Part shown: positions 1 through 8,320 of the stretch, in pieces | Layout: the number at the start of each line of letters is the position of its first letter | Position numbering within the stretch: position 1 is the first letter of the stretch | Assembly: GCF_000315365.1 (NCBI RefSeq) | Contig: NZ_CAOS01000003.1 | Span: 248,001 to 312,000, forward strand | Source: Desulforamulus hydrothermalis Lam5 = DSM 18033 | GTDB lineage: Bacteria; Bacillota; Desulfotomaculia; Desulfotomaculales; Desulfotomaculaceae | Direction of reading: 5' to 3' | Length of the DNA stretch: 64,000 nucleotides | Position numbers and translations under genes: made by a program | The notes under the pieces: generated by a model | The model's input: only the letters and a program-made list of their open reading frames with translations | The model's database searches: none | What the model was told of the DNA's origin: nothing

Positions 1-199
1 AAATGACCCCGGGAAAAATGCCGCCAAACACCGGAACCCCGGCCTCATTAAACAAGGGACGCAGCATTTCGTAATCAAAGGGCGTATGCTCAGCCACCAT
101 TAAAAAAATGCCGCAGGTTCCCTCTCCCTGCAAATTATTAAAAAAAGCAAACCAGTCATAAAAATCAGTGGGTTTAAAATAAACCGCTTTTGCCAACAT
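1..199 (-). CDS. N-terminal fragment of an unrecognised protein, possibly FIST-like
   Basis: Only the first 66 codons are inside the window; the gene runs off the left edge. The start is the ATG at 199, behind a G-rich weak ribosome binding site. The peptide begins MLAKAVYFKPTDFYDW and continues with an alternating hydrophobic pattern ending VPVFGGIFPGVI. That ending recalls the Gly-Gly motif of FIST sensory domains, which bind small ligands and often sit beside signalling genes. This resemblance is from memory of the family only and no catalytic residue can be checked. It is transcribed in the same direction as glpT but lies beyond the glpT terminator and a repeat element, so it is probably a separate transcription unit. 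Confidence 0.5.
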   Translation of the reverse strand, partial: MLAKAVYFKPTDFYDWFAFFNNLQGEGTCGIFLMVAEHTPFDYEMLRPLFNEAGVPVFGGIFPGVI

Positions 200-319
200 A
201 AGCTGCCCCCCGCCAAAATAATAACAGGTACTTTCAATAAATTTCTACAACTTTAAACTTTTTCCTACCTCAAATAACATTTTATAACATTTTTTAGCAT
301 TAAGCATTGCAGCCAATGC

Positions 320-347
320 AAAAAGCTCGCCGGAAAAACCGGCGAGC
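320..347 (-). terminator. Intrinsic terminator at the end of the glpT transcript
   Basis: Read on the minus strand, a 9-bp stem (GCTCGCCGG / CCGGCGAGC) with a T5 loop is followed directly by TTTTT. It is the distal one of two near-identical hairpins flanking repeat element copy 1; the proximal one (616-637) has no T tract on this strand. Confidence 0.75.
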
Positions 348-637
348 CCAGACTGTAGACAAAGGTTGTGAAACAAAGTGAGGTGGTTTTATGATCCCCT
401 GTCGGCGACTTGTCGAAGCACCGGTAACAGCACTTGATGAGCGAAAGGAGCACTTGGGGTGGCGCCCACAGGACGTGGGCGCCAGCCGAACCGGGCCAGG
501 AGGGCCCGTTTGAGGCGACCCCAAGGGCCACCGGAGCGAATCATAGTGCTGTCGGTGCGTAGACCGGAGCCAAAGGGGATCATAAACCACCGCTAATGTT
601 TGTTGACACTCTGAGTTCGCCGGAAAAACCGGCGAGC
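325..637 (+). repeat. Terminator-embedded structured element, copy 1 (with its flanking hairpins)
   Basis: The core at 349-613 (265 bp) is bounded by imperfect terminal inverted repeats, CAGACTGTAGACAAA on the left and CAGAGTGTCAACAAA (reverse complement of the right end). Inside is a subterminal inverted repeat, about 18 bp, at 382-400 and 574-592, whose right arm reads AGGGGATCATAAACCACC. Several inner hairpins follow, including one built on GGCGCCCAC / GTGGGCGCC. The core is flanked by two copies of the hairpin CGCCGG-AAAAA-CCGGCG at 325-347 and 616-637. Copies 2 and 3 share the core closely but have different flanking hairpins. No credible coding content is seen. I read it as a MITE-like non-autonomous element. 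Confidence 0.85.
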
Positions 638-678
638 CCAGATTGTTTTTTAACTTGTCAAACTGCTATGGCAGTACC

Positions 679-2051
679 TTAGCCGTTGTTGGTTTTTACT
701 TTGGCGCCGTGATTCCAGGTTAAGGCCATAAAGAAGATGGCCAATACACAGGCGCCCACCAGCATAACAAAACCACCGTCCCAGCCAAACACATCCACCG
801 TTTTGCCAATGGCGGCGTTGGCCATTACCGTACCGCCCATGTAACCAAACAAACCGGTAAAGCCGGCTGCCGTACCGGCAGCCTTTTTGGGCACCAGATC
901 CAGGGCATGCAAACCAATTAGCATAACCGGACCATAAATCAAAAAGCCAATGGCAATTAAGGCCAAGTTATCCACTAACGGGTTGCCGGGCGGGTTAAAC
1001 CAATATACCAGTACGGCAACGGCTACCCCGATCATAAACACAATGCCTGCCGGCGCACGGCGGCCCCGGAAAACTTTATCGCTTAACCAGCCACAGAGAA
1101 TGGTACCGGGAATACCGGCGTACTCATAAAGGAAATAGGCCCAGCGTGAACTGTTGTGGCTGAAGTCTTTAACTTCCGTCAGGTAAGTGGGCGCCCAATC
1201 TAATACGCCGTACCTTACCAGGTAAACAAAAACGTTAGCCAGTGCAATGTACCATAAGAACTTGTTATTTAAGACATACTTAAATAATATCTCTTTGGCT
1301 GACAGCTCCCGTTCCAAATCACTGCCGGCATGCTCAGCGGGATACTCATTTTTATATTCTTCAATAGGCGGCAAACCGCAGGATTGGGGTGTGTCGCGTA
1401 CTGTCAAAATAATAAACACAGCCACTGCTAAAGCAATTATGGCAGGAAAATAAAACACACTGTGCCAGTCAACAAACAGCAAAATGCCCAGGCTGGCCAA
1501 AGGCCCAATAATGCCGCCCCCCACGTTGTGTGCCACATTCCAAACTGCCACCTTGGTGCCACGTTCCGACACCGAATACCAGTGAGTCATGGTACGACCG
1601 CAAGGCGGCCAACCCATCCCCTGTACCCAACCGTTGGCAAACATCAAGGCGTACATTACAGCCACGGTTGAAGTGGCCCAGGGCACTGCACCATACATAA
1701 TGCTGATCAAGGCAGAGAACATCAAACCTGCCGCCATAAAGTAACGGGGGTTTGAGCGGTCTGAAAAAACGCCCATAACAAACTTACTTAAACCGTAAGA
1801 AATGGCCAGAGCAGACATAACCCAACCCAACTCGGCTTTGGTAAACCCTTCTTGAACCAGGTAAGGCACGGCCAGGGAAAAGTTCTTTCTGACCAGGTAA
1901 TAACCGGCGTATCCAACAAAAATACCAATAAATACTTGCCGGCGCAATCTGGCATATTCGTATAACTTCGTATAATGTATGCTACTACGAAGTTATCCGC
2001 CGGCAATCTTTCAATATGGGGAGCCGGTTTTAAAATATCCAGCAGACTCAT
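679..2051 (-). CDS. glpT: GlpT-type glycerol-3-phosphate/organophosphate:phosphate antiporter, broken by an assembly artefact
   Basis: A major facilitator superfamily antiporter that exchanges glycerol-3-phosphate or a related organophosphate for inorganic phosphate across the cytoplasmic membrane. Family hallmarks are very strong: YYLVRKNF near the start, [47 protein letters not shown] and [16 protein letters not shown] near the C terminus. The true start is the ATG at 2051 ([19 protein letters not shown], like the GlpT N terminus), with an AGGAGG site just upstream. A loxP-like linker at 1958-1996 follows LPAD, replaces a few codons and shifts the frame. The protein resumes in another frame as [13 protein letters not shown]. 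Gene callers would start wrongly at 1947. I expect the gene to be intact in the organism. It lies downstream of a PhnD-like/kinase/regulator set that probably controls it. Confidence 0.9.
1958..1996. other. loxP-like sequence matching a 454 paired-end library linker
   Basis: The stretch begins TCGTATAACTTCGTATAATG and ends TACGAAGTTAT. It matches loxP (two 13-bp arms around the spacer ATGTATGC) apart from one extra C in the right arm. The TCG extension left of the arm is what the Titanium paired-end circularisation linker has, from memory of that linker. It sits in the conserved N-terminal coding region of glpT, where a biological site is not credible. This is a sequencing artefact left in the assembly. 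Confidence 0.93.
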
Positions 2052-2073
2052 GCCGCCGATACCTCCTATTTTG

Positions 2074-2102
2074 TTGTTAACAGAGCGCGCTGCTGTTAAC
2101 AA
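2074..2102. promoter_or_regulatory. Inverted-repeat operator candidate in front of glpT
   Basis: Perfect 10-bp arms TTGTTAACAG and CTGTTAACAA are separated by 9 nt. They lie between the regulator gene (ending 2169) and the glpT ribosome binding site at about 2060-2068. Each arm carries the palindrome GTTAAC. The spacing suits a dimeric regulator; the NarL-type regulator encoded just upstream is the obvious candidate, which is inference. As RNA it could also form a hairpin sequestering the leader. Confidence 0.5.
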
Positions 2103-2168
2103 AATTATCACAAAAATCTAACCATAGGGGTATCGGGGAAATCCATGATTCTGCTGTAGGATTTTTTC

Positions 2169-2831
2169 TTACAGGTCAGTTTTATCCAGCAAGCCGTGGT
2201 TAAAGGCATACTCAATCAGCTGGTTTTTCCGGCTAAAACCAAGCTTCTGCATTAACCTGGCTTTATATGTTTCCACCGTCTTAACGCTGAGGGACAGCAG
2301 TTGGCCGATCTCAGTCAGGGAATAGCCTTTGACAATTAATCTCAGTACCTCCCTCTCCCGGTTACTTAATAACTGAAAGGGGTCCTGTTGCTGCTGCTGC
2401 TGACCAGACAGCAAAAAGCGAAGCAAGGGCTGCACTTTATTACGGTTAAGATATAGCTGCCCCTGGAAAGCTGTTTTCACAGCCGCCAGCAGTTCGGTAT
2501 CCACAGCCTCTTTTTCCACATAGGCCAGGGCACCCGCCTGCATAACTTCTTTAATGTAGTGTTCGTCACCGTACATGGAAAAAACCACAATGCGCACCGG
2601 GATACCCCTGGCTTTAATTTCTTTAATGCACTGCAAACCACCCATCCTGGGCATGGCCAAATCAATAATTAAAACATCTACCGGCACTTGTTCCAAAAGA
2701 CGGATGGTTTCTTCACCGTCCCCGGCCTCCGCCACTACCTTAAATTGCGGGTCGGTGTGCAGTAAAAACTTAACCCCGGCTCGCAGAACCGGATGGTCAT
2801 CAGCCAGCATTACCCGTATCTTCTCGCTCAT
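2169..2831 (-). CDS. NarL/FixJ-family response regulator
   Basis: A 220-residue two-component regulator. The receiver domain (about 1-125) has the acidic pair D11/D12, the phosphoacceptor D57 in IIDLAMP and the conserved lysine in YVEKEA. A LuxR-type helix-turn-helix follows (about 155-215, LSNREREVLRLIVKGYS then SVKTVETYKARL). The linker between domains contains six consecutive glutamines encoded by repeated CAG-type codons. The start overlaps the 3' end of the kinase gene by 32 bp, so the pair is translationally coupled. Its position between the kinase and glpT suggests it switches on the transporter, as UhpA does for UhpT or PgtA for PgtP; that role is inferred from gene order. Confidence 0.9.
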   Translation of the reverse strand: MSEKIRVMLADDHPVLRAGVKFLLHTDPQFKVVAEAGDGEETIRLLEQVPVDVLIIDLAMPRMGGLQCIKEIKARGIPVRIVVFSMYGDEHYIKEVMQAGALAYVEKEAVDTELLAAVKTAFQGQLYLNRNKVQPLLRFLLSGQQQQQQDPFQLLSNREREVLRLIVKGYSLTEIGQLLSLSVKTVETYKARLMQKLGFSRKNQLIEYAFNHGLLDKTDL

Positions 2832-4239
2832 CGTATCCCCCCTGGTGCGGCAAATAAACTGCCAGTATGGTTTCTCCGGGTACTGAACAAAAGGAAAATT
2901 TCCCTCCTAACAATTCGGTTCGTTCTTTCATGCCGTACAATCCCAGGTGATGGCGTTGCCGCAGGGTGGCCAGGTTTGTCCCGCCGGCCCCGCCGCCGTT
3001 ATCATAAATAACCAGTACTGTGCCTTGCTGCCTGGCTGATAAAACCACCTGTACCTCACTGGCTGCGGCATGTTTGGCAACATTGGTTAAACCCTCTTGC
3101 AAAATTCTGTAGAGGGCCAAGGCCGATTGACTGTTAAAAACAACATTTGCCACCGTTGTCTCAAAACTTACCGGCAGGCTGTATTGCTGTGAAAAGTTAT
3201 TTATATATCTTTCCATGGCCGGCACAATGCCGTGATCATCAAGTATGGGCGGCCGCAGCTCAACGGCAATTCGCTTAACGTCCGCCAACAGGCCCAGCAC
3301 AATAGACCTGGCTTTGCTAATTATCTCTCCCAATTCTTTTTGGGTAATTTGAATTTGCAGTACCTTCATGTATGCTAACAGCGAGGTGATGGACTGACTT
3401 GCCTCATCATGCAGTTCCCGGGAAATGCGCCGTCTTTCATCCTCCTGAACGGTAATCAGTCGCTTAATTAAATAGTCACGCATGGCCTCCTTTTGCTTCA
3501 GCTCACTTACCAGGTGCGTGTTTTCTCTCTCCTTTTGCTCCAAAACGGACGCCATTTTGTTAAAAGCAGCGGTCAAGCAGCCAATCTCGTCCTTGGTTTC
3601 GCTTTCCACCTTAACCCGGTAGTTGCCCTGTTCAATCTTGCGCACTGCCTGAGCCAGCTTGTAAATTGGGTGGATCAACCGGCTGGTAAGCCTGGTGGCC
3701 AGCAGTCCCGCCAAACAGCAAACAGCTATGATACCCAGCATGATTTTTTGAGTAATGCTTTGCAGCAATTGCTGCATCCCCAGTTCGGACATGCCTATCC
3801 TGACATAACCCACTTGTCCTTCTTCCACAGGCACCAGCACTTCCCGGATAAATCCTTCATTACTTTCATATCTGATTGCCTGTTTATCATGCAAGTTGCG
3901 CAAATTTTTCAGACCTACGGGTAATCCGCCGGCAAAGGAATGAGCAATAACTTGGCCGTTGTAATCGGTAATTAAAATGTATTTTAAATCCCGGGCGTTT
4001 TCCCTGGTTTTATTTATCAGCTCGTAAAGATTATAGTAATTCTCCAGCAAAATATCATTAGCGCTTAAAGCGGCTATATAGTTGCCAACCTCCTGGCCCC
4101 GCTGCTCCAGCTGCTGTCCAAGCAGTCCCACCACAGCCTGTTTAATGATCATCCAGCCCGCCAGGCTTAAGAGCAAAAGAATACCTATAATAATTCCGTT
4201 TACTTTATAATAAAGGCTTATTTGTTTTATAAGTTTCAT
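2800..4239 (-). CDS. Membrane sensor histidine kinase (HAMP, HisKA_3)
   Basis: A 479-residue kinase. One membrane segment lies near residues 12-34 and a second around 165-185, enclosing a periplasmic sensor region. A HAMP linker (SRLIHPIYKLAQAV to the DEIG region) and a short coiled coil follow. The HisKA_3 phosphoacceptor is the His of RRRISRELHDEASQSI, and the ATPase domain has LYRILQEGLTNVAKHA and the glycine-rich GLYGMKERTELLGG. It is the UhpB/NarX class that partners NarL-type regulators. The gene starts 6 nt after the PhnD-like lipoprotein gene ends, which suggests the binding protein delivers the external signal to its periplasmic domain. Confidence 0.9.
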   Translation of the reverse strand: MKLIKQISLYYKVNGIIIGILLLLSLAGWMIIKQAVVGLLGQQLEQRGQEVGNYIAALSANDILLENYYNLYELINKTRENARDLKYILITDYNGQVIAHSFAGGLPVGLKNLRNLHDKQAIRYESNEGFIREVLVPVEEGQVGYVRIGMSELGMQQLLQSITQKIMLGIIAVCCLAGLLATRLTSRLIHPIYKLAQAVRKIEQGNYRVKVESETKDEIGCLTAAFNKMASVLEQKERENTHLVSELKQKEAMRDYLIKRLITVQEDERRRISRELHDEASQSITSLLAYMKVLQIQITQKELGEIISKARSIVLGLLADVKRIAVELRPPILDDHGIVPAMERYINNFSQQYSLPVSFETTVANVVFNSQSALALYRILQEGLTNVAKHAAASEVQVVLSARQQGTVLVIYDNGGGAGGTNLATLRQRHHLGLYGMKERTELLGGKFSFCSVPGETILAVYLPHQGGYDEREDTGNAG

Positions 4240-4244
4240 CGGCG

Positions 4245-5162
4245 CTAACCTGCCCGGTTATAAATTTTAATTAACGGCTCATATAACTCCGGTTGGGGAT
4301 TGACAAAACGGTTTATCAGCAAGCCGTTAAGAGTTGGCTGCAAAGCACGCTCATGGTGCAGCTCAAAAAATACTTGCCTGATCCGGGTCTTAAGCAGCGG
4401 GTCAAGGTTTTTGCGGATAACCACCGGTCCGGTGGGAAACGACCCAAAGCTGGCAATTATTTTGACTCTTTCAACCTCCTGGGGATTTTTCATGCGGGCA
4501 TACTCATAAATCATACTGTCTATTGAAGCCCCGTCCACCAGTTTATTGGCCACTGCCCACAAAGACTTGTCATGGTTATAGGTGTAAACGTAACGTTTAA
4601 AAAAGGCGGCGGGATCTTTACGATTGTCCAATAAGTACTTGAGAATAATCATGCGGCCTGAGTTGCTCAATGGGTCGGTAAAAGCAAATGTTTTTCCTGC
4701 TAAATCTTCAATCCTGGTTGCCTGGCTGTCGGCGGGCACAATAACCAGTGCTTTATACTCACTGTTGCCTTGAAACTCTACCATGGCCAGTATTTCAATT
4801 TCGGTGATGCCCCGGTAAGAGCAGTAAGAGCCGGTAGAAGCAAAGGCAATGTCCACCTCGCCGTTGGACAACAGCATATTAACTTCTTCGTAAGTCCTTC
4901 TTTGAATTAACGCCACCGGCCTGTTTAACTTTGCACTTAAATAATTGGCTAACTGACGGTAATAAACAATGGTATCTTTGGGTGAAATTACCGAAGCCAG
5001 CGCTATACGCAACGGCCTGGACGAGTTTAATGCCGCCTGGTCCGGCTGTTCATGCGCCTCCCTCTGGGTAAAATCAATATACCTTGTCCGGGAGCCGCAA
5101 CCGGCTACAGCAACTGCGATAAACAAGAACAAAATAAACCAGCAGGATTTTTTCAGCATCAT
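4245..5162 (-). CDS. PhnD-like periplasmic binding lipoprotein, probable sensor component
   Basis: A lipoprotein of about 305 residues: a basic N terminus, a hydrophobic core and the lipobox VAGC near residue 20, so it is anchored on the outer face of the membrane. The mature part is a phosphate/phosphite/phosphonate-type binding protein, with PLRIALASVISPKD at the start of domain 1 and the DIAFASTGSY ligand-pocket region. There is no ABC permease or ATPase next to it. Instead a histidine kinase follows directly. Orphan PhnD-like proteins beside kinases are usually sensory subunits. The ATG at 5162 is preferred over the upstream GTG at 5171 because it has a better-spaced AAAGGTGG site. The ligand is unknown; an organophosphate is likely given glpT. 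Confidence 0.8.
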   Translation of the reverse strand: MMLKKSCWFILFLFIAVAVAGCGSRTRYIDFTQREAHEQPDQAALNSSRPLRIALASVISPKDTIVYYRQLANYLSAKLNRPVALIQRRTYEEVNMLLSNGEVDIAFASTGSYCSYRGITEIEILAMVEFQGNSEYKALVIVPADSQATRIEDLAGKTFAFTDPLSNSGRMIILKYLLDNRKDPAAFFKRYVYTYNHDKSLWAVANKLVDGASIDSMIYEYARMKNPQEVERVKIIASFGSFPTGPVVIRKNLDPLLKTRIRQVFFELHHERALQPTLNGLLINRFVNPQPELYEPLIKIYNRAG

Positions 5163-5265
5163 TCTGCCCACCTTTCATCACCTGTCCTGCTAAGCACACT
5201 GCCGCTATACAACATTATTTTAACTCCTGAAGAAGCAGGTGTCCAAACTATTGTGCAGCATGGGC

Positions 5266-5300
5266 AAAAAGAAAACCCCTGACTTTCAGCAGTCAGGGGT
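5266..5300 (-). terminator. Intrinsic terminator after htpX
   Basis: Ten-base-pair stem ACCCCTGACT / AGTCAGGGGT with a 6-nt loop, followed on the minus strand by TTTTCTTTTT. It lies 10 nt beyond the htpX stop codon. Confidence 0.85.
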
Positions 5301-5309
5301 GTACATATT

Positions 5310-6155
5310 TTACACTTTTAACCTGCTAAGTTTTTCCACCCTGTCCTGAATGGGCGGGTGAGTGCTGAACAGCCTGGCCACAGCCGCACCGGATAAAGGA
5401 TTAACGATAAAGAGGTGGGAAGTGGCCGGGCTAACCTGCATGGGAATACGGTGAGCCGCCGATTCTAATTTTAACAGGGCGTTGGCTAAACCCTGTGGCG
5501 AACCGGCAATTTGGGCACCGGTGGCATCTGCCATATATTCCCGCGAACGGGAGATGGCCAGTTGAACAATCATAGCGATAATGGGGGCCACCATAGCCAT
5601 GATCAGGCCGCCCAGCATGCTGCCGCCTTCTTCTTCATCACTGTTGCGACCCATTCCCAAAATGGCTCCCCACTGCAAAAGGTTGGCAATCATGCTGATG
5701 GCTCCGGCCAAGGCAGCGGCAATGGTTCCCACCAGCACGTCGCGGTTTTTAATGTGAGCTAACTCGTGGGCCAACACACCTTCCAGTTCGTCGTGATCTA
5801 ATAACCGCAAAAGCCCCTCGGTAACCGCCACTGCAGCATGTGAAGGATTACGGCCGGTGGCAAAAGCATTGGGTTGCGGCGAAGGCTGGATGTAAATTCT
5901 GGGCATGGGCAACCCGGCCCGCTGGGACAAGCGCCGCACCATGGCATAAAGCTGCGGTGCTTCCGCCTCGGATACCGGGTAAGAACCGGTCATTTTAATG
6001 GCCAGGGTATCGCTGTAGAAATAGCCGAAAAAGTTCATGGCCATGGCCATCAGAAAAAACAGCATAGCGCCGCTTTGGCCGCCAATGGCATTGCCCATTA
6101 ATACCAGCAAAACAGATAGTGTTCCCATTAAAAGCCAAACTTTTAATGTGTTCAT
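5310..6155 (-). CDS. htpX: HtpX-family membrane zinc metalloprotease
   Basis: A 281-residue integral membrane peptidase (M48B) that degrades damaged or misfolded membrane proteins with its active site at the cytoplasmic face. The zinc motif HELAH sits at residues 130-134 and the third ligand glutamate is in SREYMAD. Two N-terminal membrane segments and two more around 145-190 match the family layout. Residues 95-101 (PNAFATG) and 328-style C-terminal motif [13 protein letters not shown] also fit. Length is normal. It is followed by its own terminator and preceded by spo0M about 30 nt upstream of its start, so it may be part of the merR-spo0M transcript. Confidence 0.95.
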   Translation of the reverse strand: MNTLKVWLLMGTLSVLLVLMGNAIGGQSGAMLFFLMAMAMNFFGYFYSDTLAIKMTGSYPVSEAEAPQLYAMVRRLSQRAGLPMPRIYIQPSPQPNAFATGRNPSHAAVAVTEGLLRLLDHDELEGVLAHELAHIKNRDVLVGTIAAALAGAISMIANLLQWGAILGMGRNSDEEEGGSMLGGLIMAMVAPIIAMIVQLAISRSREYMADATGAQIAGSPQGLANALLKLESAAHRIPMQVSPATSHLFIVNPLSGAAVARLFSTHPPIQDRVEKLSRLKV

Positions 6156-6187
6156 AAATTTATCCCCCCTAAAATTAATTATATTAA

Positions 6188-7141
6188 TTAAAACTCATCA
6201 TCGCCGAAATCCAGAAAACCGTCTAAATCAAAAGCAAACCCGTCAGCCGCTTCTGCTTCACCCATCGCTTCCGCTTCCTCATCATCCAGCAGGTTACCCA
6301 GCAAAGCACCGCCCAACATACCTGCCAGCAAGCCTCCCATAAAGCCGCTCCGGCCGGCGCCCAGCAGGTGCTGTGGTACATTCTGATAACTGGGAGCAAT
6401 GCGCGGACCTTGAACGGATATCCGGTGCAATTCATGTTCCAGGAATTTTTTCAGATGATCAACCATTTCCTGCTGCAGACTGCCGGCAAGCAGTTCCGCC
6501 GGCAAAGTTAATTCAGCGTAATGCTCCAGACCGCTTCTCATATAACCGCCGCTTAACTTAAACTGCCAATATATTTTTAAACCGTTATTTTCCACGTAAA
6601 AATACAGTTGCAACTCCTGCAGTTGTTCGCTGAACAGGGTTGAGGGGTAAAATGCAAACTGTTGCCCCAATTTATCAATTTTGCCTGAACCGACTTTATC
6701 CTTAAATCCCATGGCTTCCAGGCTGTTTAATACCAAAGACATTTCCCGGCTTGGCAGTACCACCAGTTTATCTGCGTCTTCGGCATCCACCGCTTGGGCA
6801 ATGTCCATCCTGGTAACCAGTGAATATGATACAGAACCTTTGGTTACCGGGTAATTAAACGGTATGGTATGCCCGAAGGGGATTGCCCTGGACTCCCTGG
6901 CTTTAATGCAAAAATCCCGGGCTACCTGAATAGTATCCACCCGCCGGCTGACTTCCTTACCTTTAAAGGTAAACTTCATAATAATGTCAACGTCTAAAGT
7001 ATGAACCGCCTGGTCAACACTTCCTCCTTCAACCATAACCTTACCTGTAAGTTGTTCACCAATCCGGCATTGCTCATAATCCAGCACCAGGTTAACCCTG
7101 GCGGCTCCCACTCCCAGGCTGGCCATCAGTTTTTTAAACAT
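6188..7141 (-). CDS. spo0M: Spo0M-like sporulation control protein
   Basis: About 317 residues starting [35 protein letters not shown] in segments typical of Spo0M, a cytoplasmic arrestin-like protein that modulates early sporulation. The arrestin-type beta domain occupies roughly residues 15-250. The C terminus is unusual: a glycine/methionine-rich stretch ([17 protein letters not shown]) is followed by an acidic tail. The start at 7141 is chosen over the upstream ATG at 7195 because a site of the AAGGGGTG type lies just before it and the upstream extension overlaps the merR gene. It lies 31 nt after merR, so the two are probably cotranscribed. Confidence 0.85.
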   Translation of the reverse strand: MFKKLMASLGVGAARVNLVLDYEQCRIGEQLTGKVMVEGGSVDQAVHTLDVDIIMKFTFKGKEVSRRVDTIQVARDFCIKARESRAIPFGHTIPFNYPVTKGSVSYSLVTRMDIAQAVDAEDADKLVVLPSREMSLVLNSLEAMGFKDKVGSGKIDKLGQQFAFYPSTLFSEQLQELQLYFYVENNGLKIYWQFKLSGGYMRSGLEHYAELTLPAELLAGSLQQEMVDHLKKFLEHELHRISVQGPRIAPSYQNVPQHLLGAGRSGFMGGLLAGMLGGALLGNLLDDEEAEAMGEAEAADGFAFDLDGFLDFGDDEF

Positions 7142-7172
7142 GGGCTTTCTAACACCCCTTAATTTACATATT

Positions 7173-7624
7173 TTAAACAAAAGGTACAGTTTCATTAAAG
7201 TAAATAATCAACGATTGAATAACTGCCATACTTTGCATTACCACTTGCTTTGTAATAAGAGCAGCTTGGTTAACATCTTTGCTGTTAACCAGCGGCTGCA
7301 GCTGCGCCAGCTGACCTTCCAGCATGCTAAACTGTTCTTTGAGAAAATTTATATTAACAGCCGTTTGATACCTTGACTCCGGCAGCAGTTTTCCGTTATC
7401 CCAATTGTCCAGTGTCTGCTTAATTTCCTCCAGCGTATATCTTTGTTTTTTCATGCCTTCAATTATTTTTAAACGCCAGAGAGTATCCTTGGTATAATAA
7501 CGGTAGTGGCTCTCGGAACGCAACGGCTTTAAGAGGCCCAGATTGGTATAATAATCAATGGTTCTTCTGCTTACCCCGGCCAGTTCTGCTATCTCACCTA
7601 TTTTATATTTTTTTGCCTCCCCAA
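7173..7624 (-). CDS. MerR-family transcriptional regulator, start disrupted by a probable one-base error
   Basis: About 150 residues: an N-terminal winged helix with KYKIGEIAELAGVSRRTIDYYTNLGLLKP, then SHYRYYTKDTLWRLKIIEGMKK, then a coiled-coil dimerisation helix. The open frame containing the helix-turn-helix has no usable start codon; the first ATG-type start in frame (7523) would delete most of the DNA-binding domain. Adding one base to the A7 run at 7608-7614 joins the frame to a TTG at 7624. That start has a GAGGGGG ribosome binding site 8 nt upstream. I therefore infer a homopolymer undercall. It is the first gene of a probable merR-spo0M operon; its target is unknown. Confidence 0.75.
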
Positions 7625-7889
7625 GCTAATCACCCCCTCTATTCTTCCCCATTATTCCCGAAAAACCGTACAGTTTAACGTTATGCTTTTTAAGCAATAT
7701 TATCAGAATTACATAAAAATATCCAGTAGTTTTTTTAATTATTCTTCATGGCCACAATCATGCTGCATACACTGATATAAAATATGCTCGCAGAAAAACT
7801 TTTTTATTAGAAAACCCGGTCAGGGAAAGGAATAACATTAATTAACGAGAAAACAATAATAATATGTCACCAGCGAAAGGGTGTTTTGT

Positions 7890-8315
7890 ATGTATTTAAA
7901 CAACTTATTTGTATTTGGCACTTTGCTGCCGGGTTTGGCTAACTATAAGCGTTTTCTGGAACCCTATAACCCCCAGGTTTTTCCCGCCCGTACCAAAGGG
8001 GTGATGTATTACTTGCCCCAAGACGGTTATCCGGTGGTGCTGGACGGGGAGCAAGAAATCAAGGGAGTTATGTTTGTAAGCCGTGAAATGCCCATCATTC
8101 TGCCCCAGATTGATGAAATACATAAATTTACCGGCATCGACAGCCAAAGTTACCTGATGCGTGAAATCAGGGACGTGGAGTTGCTTGACGGCGGCCAAGT
8201 TGTCAAAGCGCATATGTACCTGTGGCCTCGGAGCAGGGCTCAGTGGCTGCAGGAAAACGGCGTTATTATACCGGACGGTGATTGGGCCGCTTTTCTTGCC
8301 AAAAAACAAAGTTAA
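7890..8315 (+). CDS. GGCT/AIG2-like gamma-glutamylcyclotransferase family protein
   Basis: A 141-residue single-domain cytoplasmic protein. LFVFGTLLPGLANYKRF at the start is the substrate-binding glycine loop of the gamma-glutamylcyclotransferase fold (usually YGTL or YGSL). MYYLPQDGYPVVLDG and IKGVMFVS follow in the expected order, with an acidic IDEIHKFTGID segment where the catalytic glutamate is expected. Members act on gamma-glutamyl amines or dipeptides, but many small bacterial members have no tested substrate. The ATG at 7890 is chosen because GAAAGGGTG ends 6 nt before it. It stands alone, with its own terminator. Confidence 0.8.
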   Translation: MYLNNLFVFGTLLPGLANYKRFLEPYNPQVFPARTKGVMYYLPQDGYPVVLDGEQEIKGVMFVSREMPIILPQIDEIHKFTGIDSQSYLMREIRDVELLDGGQVVKAHMYLWPRSRAQWLQENGVIIPDGDWAAFLAKKQS

Positions 8316-8320
8316 CACAA

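Noticed and set aside
389-583. A 64-codon frame on the minus strand inside element copy 1, also intact in copy 2 (18038-18232)
   Set aside because: It has no ribosome binding site, is interrupted in copy 3, and its sequence follows from the stem structure. I treat it as a shadow of the element.
1958-1996. A natural loxP or recombinase site
   Set aside because: It breaks a conserved gene and matches a library linker; an artefact explains it fully.
2074-2102. A Rex operator in front of glpT
   Set aside because: The half sites resemble Rex sites, but the spacing between TTGTTAA and TTAACAA is far wider than the usual 4 nt.
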